From the NCBI GenBank assembly GCA_015680905.1, contig CM027382.1, forward strand, positions 19,627,501 to 19,691,500: a stretch of 64,000 bases of DNA. The letters are read 5' to 3'. The notes under the pieces are model-generated. The model worked only from the letters and a program-made list of their open reading frames with translations, ran no database searches and had not been told where the DNA came from. Position numbers and translations under genes: made by a program. This document shows, piece after piece, positions 56,991 through 64,000 of this stretch. Source of the stretch: Coptis chinensis (taxonomy: Eukaryota; Streptophyta; Magnoliopsida; Ranunculales; Ranunculaceae). How positions within the stretch are numbered: position 1 is the stretch's first letter; each line of letters opens with the position of its first letter.

Positions 56991-58534
56991 AGAAAATATG
57001 AGAAATTATCATAAGTGACCAAAAATAGAGTCCTAACTAATCTCGTTTTGCCGAGTACGATTGCATTGATCGTATGCAACAAGACCTTAAACCACTAGGA
57101 ATTCCCTAGTGGACGAGTTATAACCTCGTGAGAGTTTTCCAGTGAATGTACTCACAAACTTTATCTATACTACAACAACTCAGAAATAAAACTATTGTTT
57201 CCTTATCTATGTCTCAATTATCTATACATCTCACTAGCAATGAATACAGAATAATCAAGTCGAAACCTAAGCTAATATGTGTATAATAATCAATCATCTA
57301 CGAATAAACATATATACAATAAGTAATACTATGAGATGAACTAGCAGGTCCGTTTCTGAAAACTCAGAATAACGTCCTTAAGTAGGTCCTTACATAAATG
57401 TCAAGACAAAAACCAGTCTGATTTTTCCGCTCAAGTTTCGCTACTCCAGTGTGCAGTGGGCACACTTTACCTTACAAACTCTATGACACACAAGGAAACC
57501 GGAGTCGATCAAACACATCTGCCACTTACTATCACACTAACTTATTCCTAATTGAGCTAGAGGTCTTTATTAGGTGTTACAGGGATTAGGAGATGGTTTA
57601 AGAAGGAAGGAAATGGATATTCAAAAAGGACAAGTCTGAGATAATAGAGGCTTCATATTATGTAACTAGAGAAACCTTTGTTCTTTACTTTTGCTTATAC
57701 ACTTTGTTTCCATCCTTACCCATATTTTTTTCTTTTTCTTTGGCCTTTGACTCCTTGATTCTATTTTTGGAGTTCTAACTCTTCATTTTCTTTTATTTAT
57801 TTTTTTATTATTATTTTTTATTTGGATGGAAACTTACTTTTCTCATCTGAAGCGACTAACAAATTCTTGATTTCAAAGGTTCTTCCGTTTTTTATTCTTC
57901 ATCTCTATTCTCAGACTTATTCAAAGAATTGGGTAGGTTGATTTTTTTATTTTGTTTTGTTTTGTAACAGGGTAAAGGATTTGCGGTTTACGAAAGGCTC
58001 AAGAAAGGCTCAGAGGGGTGACTAGCGGAAAATAATTCATAGGTTTGAATTTCTGGCTATATTGATCCAAAGAGGGCCTAAATTCTCGCTTAGAATATGG
58101 TATAGTGATCAAGCAAGTGGACGTGTGATTTTTCTATCCGGATTTTACTTCTCCCTTGTGTCATTTCTCAATTGTTCACTCATACAAGGCTTTAGGCTAT
58201 ATTCTCACAGGATTTGTAGAATAAGTACTCTAGCCTAGATTTCAGAAACTTACTGCCAACAATCATAGATACTCATGTAACATATTTATGGATAGATGCA
58301 AGGATTATTACCTACATATTAGCCTAAGTTTCTAAAAACTATTCTAATGCAAAAGCTACGTGAGACTTCTAGATTATTGAGAGCATAGAGAAAGAAAACA
58401 ATACCAATATTCCTAAGTGTATAACATACTTTTTATTTATATTTTTAAAATTTTTAAATTTTTTTAGCTAGAAAACAAGTGAATATTATACATATCTATA
58501 TCCTAACAGATGCCTTAATTACACGTGTTTCTAT

Positions 58535-58567
58535 GCCCCCCCAAACAAGAAACATGCTTTGTCCTCA
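58535..58567 (-). other. internal polypurine-tract module of Athila B
   Basis: On the minus strand GAGGACAAAGCATG followed by TTGTTTGGGGGGG lies about 210 bp after the stop of the second extra ORF, as in copy A (581-617). Confidence 0.6.
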
Positions 58568-58774
58568 AAGTATTTAAATAAATAGGTTAGAGAAATACCA
58601 TTGAAACGCGTGAAATTCTAGAACATCTGCAAAATAAGTTTAAACATACTAATATAGAAAAGAAAAACTAATGCAACTCTATAAGAGTTCCATCCATTAT
58701 GGGGTTAATGAGAAATAATTTGCTTGGGACATAAGCAGACACTAACTGAAATAAAAACTAACCTTAACTCCCGT

Positions 58775-59695
58775 TTAAGCATTTTCCTCCTCATCCTTAA
58801 TAAAGAAATAAGGTTCCTTCACATCCTGCCACGCCATGGTAATTTGCCAGGCTTCACGCCACTTATCGTCTACTATAGCTAACCTGTCAAGCGCCACTTG
58901 GTCGAATGGGGTGTAAGGCGCAACCTGATGAGGTTGTATCCTCCACCCTTGCCAAATCATTACACAGAATGATTGAATAATACAATTGGTGGGTCTCACA
59001 ACATTGACCCCAACCCAATACGTGAAACGGGCACAAAAAATAGGGAAGAAACATAGCATTATACGGCAAATTAAAATAGGCATAAGAAGGTACTCATGCC
59101 TCTTGCTATGGGCTCGGGCTAAACTAGACATTAGGGTCTGGGGAATATCATAGAGTGTACGTCCCCTAACTAAAGCAAAGAAAATATCACAAGTTTCGTC
59201 ATTCACAGAAGAATAACGCCATTCCCCTCTAATGTTTAGCATGATCCAAAACATAACAGTGCCCACGTTCATAGACAGGCTACCAAGGGCGACGTTATAA
59301 TCCCCTTGGTTCTCTATCCTAAAGATTCCTCCCCCGTAATGCTCATGCAAATCATCATAGTTATACATGTATATATTATCTACCAAATAGGCCCATGAGT
59401 CTTGTATTTCGGCCGGCATAGCAAGTCCAAGCACAAAGGCTATCAAGAACCTGGAAATTTTCATTGGTTCATCCCCGATGGTGATGGAGAACACTTGTTC
59501 TCCATATGGTCTATCAATGAACTTACAATTATCATAAAAATAAGATGTAAGTGCGGGAGAATAAAGTTCATCAGGACTTACCAATAGTGGCTCCCATCCT
59601 GCTAGAATGATCACTTCGCGAAACCACGCACCATAGGTGTCACTTTGGAACAAATCTTCAAAAGACTATTCCGGTATGATACGAGGGAATGTCAT
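58775..59695 (-). pseudogene. Athila post-pol ORF 2 (copy B), one nonsense codon
   Basis: From ATG 59693-59695 ('MTFPRIIPE') one in-frame TAG occurs at codon 10, where copy C has Gln. After it 292 codons are open: 'REVIILAGWEPLLVSPDELY', 'ALTSYFYDN', 'FLIAFVLGLAMP', 'GGGIFRIENQGDYN', 'WIMLNIRGEWR', 'ARAHSKRHEYLLMPI'. The start 'M..P.IIPE.SF' equals copy C, which fixes the true start. By text it belongs with PF20167-type plant transposon proteins; no signal peptide is seen and the hydrophobic stretch near residues 200-215 is short. The function is unknown. Near-intactness contrasts with copy C. Confidence 0.65.
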
Positions 59696-60610
59696 CCCCA
59701 ATAAACTCGCTGGAATAGCTGCGAAGGATCCTGGAACAACCCACAAAAAATTGGAATTTTTCTTGGCCACGGGGTTCTGGGCGCGAGGTGCACTCTACCT
59801 ATGCAGGTAGTATGCTGCGCCTTTGGTGATTTTCGAAGTTCGTGCACTTGGGCGCAGGCGTGCTCACTTTGTTTGGAGGATGTGGCGCTGGTACTTTCGG
59901 GATGAAAATTGGAATTCGGTGTTGTGGGCGCAGTCGCTTCATTTCGGGGAGCTTCTAGTAGGCTGGTCGCGCTTTGATGAAATTTTGTCGACCGATTGCC
60001 TAAAGGCGCAGGTCGCTATTAATCAGAAGGCGCGGTAGCTCGAAGCTACTGATAGTGCTAAAATGGATAAGAAAGATGGGAATCGTGGGAGTTAAAGGTG
60101 AGAGATGAAAGTGAGGTGTAGTGTGGGTTTTGAGTGTAGAATGAATGAAGTTTTTATAGGTTTTAAGTTGCTAAAACGAATCGGGAAGTTGCCAAAAATA
60201 TTTAAGGCAATTGCCGAAAACAAAAAATTTCCAAAACCGAAAATGGAAACAACCCATATTCTCTATTCCAAAACAAACCTAATATCTTTTAGGTTGAATG
60301 TAGGATAGAAACTGCCTAACTCATCAAGATTTCATCCTACCACAATATCTATATCGGCAATATTCTAAACCCTCACTCCAACACAAATTCTAAACTAGAG
60401 GATCATATCAGAAATCATGCTAAAGTACATAATATCATCCCCAAACAATTCGGGAATGTGGGATTAACGATAAAAACAATGCACAATTTGAAAAGAACCA
60501 TATTATATTAAAACTGAAATTCAAACAATATTTAACAACCAAATTCAAAATTAAATACGGAATTCATAAATTAACATCCAAACTAAATAAAAAGCAAATA
60601 CAAAACAACA
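59696..60610. other. spacer between the two post-pol ORFs
   Basis: A GC-richer stretch at 59760-60040 contains repeated GCGCAGG/GGGCGC words and then AT-rich DNA. A 71-codon plus-strand frame there has no recognisable content. Confidence 0.4.
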
Positions 60611-61820
60611 TCAACTCATAATATTCCTAAACCACTCGCTACTGGTAGTGGAAGGGACATGGGAAGGTGATGTCTCCTGAGCTCCTGATGGGCCAGAGCC
60701 ATCCATCCTACGGCGACGACGCTTGTGCCTCATAGACTGCTCCTCAGAAGAAGCACCACCCTGGGGTGGAAAGTGTGCAAGCATATCATCTCGAAACTTG
60801 CGCTGAGCTTCCATTTCAGCCCTCGTCTGTTCCCACTGCTCATCCTCGCGCTGGGCACGAGTCTCAAAGCTATGATGCATGGTAGCCTGCCTAGTTCGGA
60901 GGTCTTCGCAAATAATATTGAGAGGACGCATGCCACGATGAATCACAGCCATGCGTTCTGCATCCGACCTACACCTCTCCAAGGCATCGGTATCAAAACA
61001 TGCCGTGTCCTCCTCATCCTCTTCGACTACCCTCTCTTTAGGTAACCTCCAAACTCTTTGGATACACTTCGTATAAATATGAGGATTTCGGTGCTCTTTC
61101 AGGCAAATCCTATCAGAAGTCGGAGTCGCTCTCAAGGTCATCATGATCTTCGTTATCAAAACAGGGAGAGGTGCAATACTCTTCCCAACTCCCCTAATCA
61201 TGTTACTCAAAAACTCCAAAATACAGAACTTGTACTTCTGCTCTTGGAGTATCCATAGAATGTGAAGGCAGTTTAGACCAATGTCACTGACTTTCTCCTT
61301 CCATATGACATTCCTACCAATCCACTGAGCTACAGCTAGCTGGTTGGTTCTCAGAGACGACTGGCGAGCACAATGCGAGCTCGATTGTAGTTCCCTTCCG
61401 AAACAGTCACGTTCATCAAAGGCTCGACCCCAGTAAATTGGGAATCCTATAATGTGGCATTGAGATGGCGTCTAAGCGGAATGCCTAAAATCTCAGCTAA
61501 CAACCCAGTAGATACTTCTCACCTCCTCCCAACCACCTTAACAAAAATCATATTTCCATCCAACTCCCTCGTCCTATAAAACTGTCGAACCAAATCTTCA
61601 TGGTAAAAATCGCCTGTCGAGTACCACAAACCACTCTAATCTCTCCTAACCATCTCGTCACCGTAAAACGGCATGAAGTGGTCAACAATAAATGCGTGCT
61701 CCGGGAAAATCCGACGTCTTTGAGCCATTGAGACTTTGGAACGATTTGGGGGTTTAAATGGAATGTGGGGATGGAGTTTGGGACAACCTCACTAACCAAA
61801 CATTGGTGGTGGCGCGGCAA
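60611..61820 (-). pseudogene. Athila post-pol ORF 1 (PF20167-like), broken
   Basis: The region reads on the minus strand through two frames. The upstream part (about 61400-61720) has 'EHAFIVDHFMPFYGDEM', 'HEDLVRQFYRTRELDG', 'LAEILGIPLRRH', with stops. The downstream part (60611-61219) is a clean 202-residue frame, strongly charged with a coiled-coil-like stretch ('REDEQWEQTRAEMEAQRKF'), a basic 'RHKRRRRR' patch (possible nuclear localisation) and a Ser/Pro-rich tail. The first half has the G/E...LVR-FY...LGIP pattern of PF20167 plant-transposon proteins. Together with ORF 2 this gives two related extra ORFs after pol. Confidence 0.5.
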
Positions 61821-62342
61821 TTCAAATTCCTCAATTTTTTTTGTTTTTTAATGTTTTGGTGGTGGGAATTGGTGGGGGAATGATTTGGAGAGCAATTGAG
61901 ATTGTTTTAAATGTTTGGCATGGGTGTAGGTTTTTTTTTTTTTTTAGGTTGTTTCGAAGATGGTTGTTAATGGCGGTTTTGGAAGTTGAAATCGCGATTG
62001 TTATGTCGAAGATGGGCCCAAGCCCAATTTGATTTTTCAAATTTTTTGATTTTTCGCACAACTTCAAACTAAATTTGCCGCTTCGTTACCGGTCTGATTT
62101 TTGCGAATGAGCTTTGGAAATGACCAGGAGAGAAATTCCAATCCAATGATCCATAAAAAAAACTCTATTCTGACCATGGATGACATATAAGAAGATGGAA
62201 AATGCCTCGGAGTACGTGTGCGATGTAAGTTATGCGAACGAATGAACTCTAATTTCATAGATAATGTTAACCCGAATCGAAATACAATTAAACGGCCTAC
62301 ACAGCACAAATGAAAAGTTGAACAATCTAGTACAGAAACGAA

Positions 62343-62362
62343 CACCCCACCCCCAAACAAAT
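62343..62362 (-). other. polypurine-like tract after Athila B integrase
   Basis: On the minus strand TTTGTTTGGGGGTGGGGTG lies about 420 bp after the integrase stop. It lacks the GAGGAC box of the other two modules, so its role is less clear. Confidence 0.4.
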
Positions 62363-62782
62363 TTTTGGCAACGAAGTTTAGAAAATTTGTTTTAAAAGCG
62401 GGTCTTTTAAAGTCAAATTCGAGACTTCCTAAATTACTATTTTTATGATTTTAACAATTTTTATTTTATATAAATAAGATTTAACATAAGAAAAACAATA
62501 AAGCAATAGATGCATAATTCACACCATAGAAGAACACGACTCAAAATCCGAGAAAACATGCAAGAGTGGAAAACGTGAATTATGTTTAACGAGGACTTAG
62601 GATCCGGTACTTACAGCCACACACTCCATAAGGAGGGCCCGGTTACTTGAATGGTGCACTTACCAATATATGGAAATGAAAGAAAGTACACCAATGAAAA
62701 AGGTCAGTCCTCATAGACAGGGGTTCTATAAAAGGACTTCCTCTACATCAGGGGACAATAGCTCGTGGAAATATTTCAACCA

Positions 62783-63769
62783 TTAGCCATTGACTTGAAA
62801 GGTACTGTTATCCTTGGGATTTACCAAGGTGATTGCCCCATGAGGGGTGACTTCAGTAACCAGAAAAGGACCAGACCAACGGGTTTTTAATTTCCCTAGA
62901 AAAATATGTAAACGGGAGTTGTAAAGCAAGACTTTTTGACCTACCACAAACTCTTTGCGCAAGATTTGCTTATCATGAACACGTTTCATGTTAGCTTTAT
63001 AATCCTTCGCGAGATCATAAGAATCGATACGAATTTCTTCAAGCTCATTCAATTGCAACTTGCGCTTGACACCAGCCTCATCAACATTGAAGTTAAGGCT
63101 TTTTATAGCCCACATAGCACGGTGCTCCAATTCAACGGGCAAATGACAAGGTTTCCCAAATACAAGTCTAAAGGGAGACATACCTATAGGAGTTTTGAAA
63201 GTCGTCCTATATGCCCATAAGGCATCAGATAGACACTTTGACCACTCTTTCCTATCAGGATTTACAGTTGTTTCTAATATCTTTTTGATTTCCCTATTAG
63301 AAACTTCTACTTGTCCGCTAGTTTGTGGATGATACGGAGTTGCTACTTTATGTGTAACTCCATACTTTTTCACTAGAGATGCAATAATTCTGTTGCAAAA
63401 ATGTGTTCCACCATCACTAATGATGGCTTTGGGAATGCCAAATCGACAGAAAATATATTCTTTAACAAAAAATACAACTGTCTTATGGTCATTGCTACGG
63501 CAAGCCATGACCTCTATCCATTTAGACACATAGTCCACGACGACTAGAATATAAAAGAAACCATGGAAAACTGGAAAGGGACCCATGAAATCAATGCCCC
63601 ATACGTCAAAAATTTCTACCACCATGATTGGATTCAATGGCATCATATTACGCTTCGTGATTCGCCCAAGTTGTTGGCAACGAATGTATGTCTTGCAATG
63701 CACTTGAGCATCTTTAAAGAGAGTAGGCCAATAAAACTCACATTGAAGAATTTTAGCAACTGTTTTCAT
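62783..63769 (-). CDS. Athila-type integrase (pol C-terminal part)
   Basis: A 328-residue frame holds the Cys pair of the H2C2 zinc finger (C-x2-3-C around residues 25-32), the catalytic core Asp in '[10 protein letters not shown]', the second Asp in 'IISDGGTHF' and the Glu in '[10 protein letters not shown]' (DDE triad all present), and a C-terminal GPY/F-type module ('[10 protein letters not shown]'). The '[19 protein letters not shown]' stretch is characteristic of Athila. Integrase inserts the element cDNA into the genome. Upstream, the zinc-finger His region lies in the previous frame (63766-64000), a one-base shift near 63780, so this is a decayed pol, not an independent gene. Confidence 0.85.
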   Translation of the reverse strand: MKTVAKILQCEFYWPTLFKDAQVHCKTYIRCQQLGRITKRNMMPLNPIMVVEIFDVWGIDFMGPFPVFHGFFYILVVVDYVSKWIEVMACRSNDHKTVVFFVKEYIFCRFGIPKAIISDGGTHFCNRIIASLVKKYGVTHKVATPYHPQTSGQVEVSNREIKKILETTVNPDRKEWSKCLSDALWAYRTTFKTPIGMSPFRLVFGKPCHLPVELEHRAMWAIKSLNFNVDEAGVKRKLQLNELEEIRIDSYDLAKDYKANMKRVHDKQILRKEFVVGQKVLLYNSRLHIFLGKLKTRWSGPFLVTEVTPHGAITLVNPKDNSTFQVNG

Positions 63770-64000
63770 ACCACTAAAATGGCCACCACACTCTTTTCAT
63801 GGCAGAATGAGAGAACCTCATTATATTCCCATTGGGAAATACAACGACGAATAATCTGATCCGCACAATACTTGAAAAGGTAGGGCTCATCCCAGTAGTA
63901 TAGCTTAACTCTAGCCAAGAACTTCTTACGTTCATTTCTTGACCAATCATAAGGAATAACATCAAACGCTAAATAATTCACAATGTCAACATACCATGGT
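63766..64000 (-). pseudogene. Athila B pol upstream of the frameshift (RNase H/integrase junction)
   Basis: The frame entering from the window edge reads 'FLARVKLYYWDEPYLFKYCA' and 'IIRRCISQ', the usual text just before the integrase zinc finger in Athila pol. It loses register at about 63780, just before 'GGHFSGMKT' resumes in the integrase frame. One missing base explains it. Confidence 0.8.

Larger units (their letters stand above)
55560..64000 (-). mobile_element. Athila-type gypsy retrotransposon B (3' part; continues past the window)
   Basis: On the minus strand the order is integrase (62783-63769), a polypurine-like tract (62343-62362), a first extra ORF region (60611-61820), a second extra ORF (58775-59695), an internal polypurine module (58535-58567), ~1.55 kb of conserved non-coding DNA, the terminal polypurine tract (56958-56990) and the 3' LTR (55560-56957). 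Gag, protease and RT lie beyond 64000. It appears to have inserted into Athila C, whose homology ends at about 55560. Confidence 0.8.

Noticed and set aside
61831-62360. Three short frames after the Athila B integrase
   Set aside because: Low-complexity or composition-driven, with no match to either post-pol ORF family.

Overview
The window looks like AT-rich nuclear DNA from a eudicot plant. Evidence: introns with plant-type GT/AG borders, a plant-type isoaspartyl peptidase/asparaginase gene, an LRR-extensin fragment, and dense, mutually nested plant LTR retrotransposons, hAT, CACTA and Mutator-type elements. I cannot name the species. Only two host genes look intact: a secreted leucine-rich-repeat protein (13199-14398, minus) and a four-exon ASPGA1-like gene (28610-30958, minus). 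Almost everything else is transposable-element tissue of different ages.

Layout. 1-8.4 kb: the 3' part of an Athila-type gypsy element (plus strand) whose LTR was hit by a 3.4 kb solo LTR (2549-5924, TSD AGGAG) and by a 1.26 kb TG...CA solo LTR (6011-7274, TSD TAGAT). 8.4-12.6 kb: a decayed MULE transposase C-terminus, a decayed charged repeat-coding stretch on the other strand, AT-rich repeats and a long inverted repeat. 13.2-14.4 kb: the LRR gene. 14.7-15.5 kb: a hAT-like element. 15.9-19.9 kb: a minus-strand short-LTR (TRIM-like) element with an initiator-tRNA-Met-type primer binding site, split by a third long solo LTR. 21.8-22.8 kb: a hAT non-autonomous element with a perfect 8-bp TSD. 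23.8-28.2 kb: a long-TIR, Pack-MULE-like element carrying pieces of two host genes (an IAR1-like exon and an LRX 5' end, head to head), itself split by another long solo LTR (TSD AATCC). 28.6-31.0 kb: the asparaginase gene. 31-37.8 kb: intergenic DNA with several MITEs. 37.8-44 kb: a heavily frameshifted Tat/Ogre-like gypsy polyprotein pseudogene. 44-55.6 kb: Athila remnants whose LTR contains a complete 7.4 kb CACTA element (45060-52459, TSD AAA). 55.6-64 kb: a minus-strand Athila element running off the window end, with 3' LTR, polypurine tracts, two extra ORFs after pol, and integrase.

The most interesting content is transposon-captured host sequence. The CACTA element holds intron-bearing fragments of three unrelated host genes (WDR26-like, CTR9/VIP6-like, and a short-chain dehydrogenase), all on the same strand in a row, so one transcript could fuse them. 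The Pack-MULE-like element holds two more. Other points are an intron-like donor/acceptor pair kept at matching places in two diverged long solo LTRs, and an Athila lineage with extra post-pol ORFs and repeated polypurine-tract modules.

All gene identities come from recognising motifs by eye; no database search was run.
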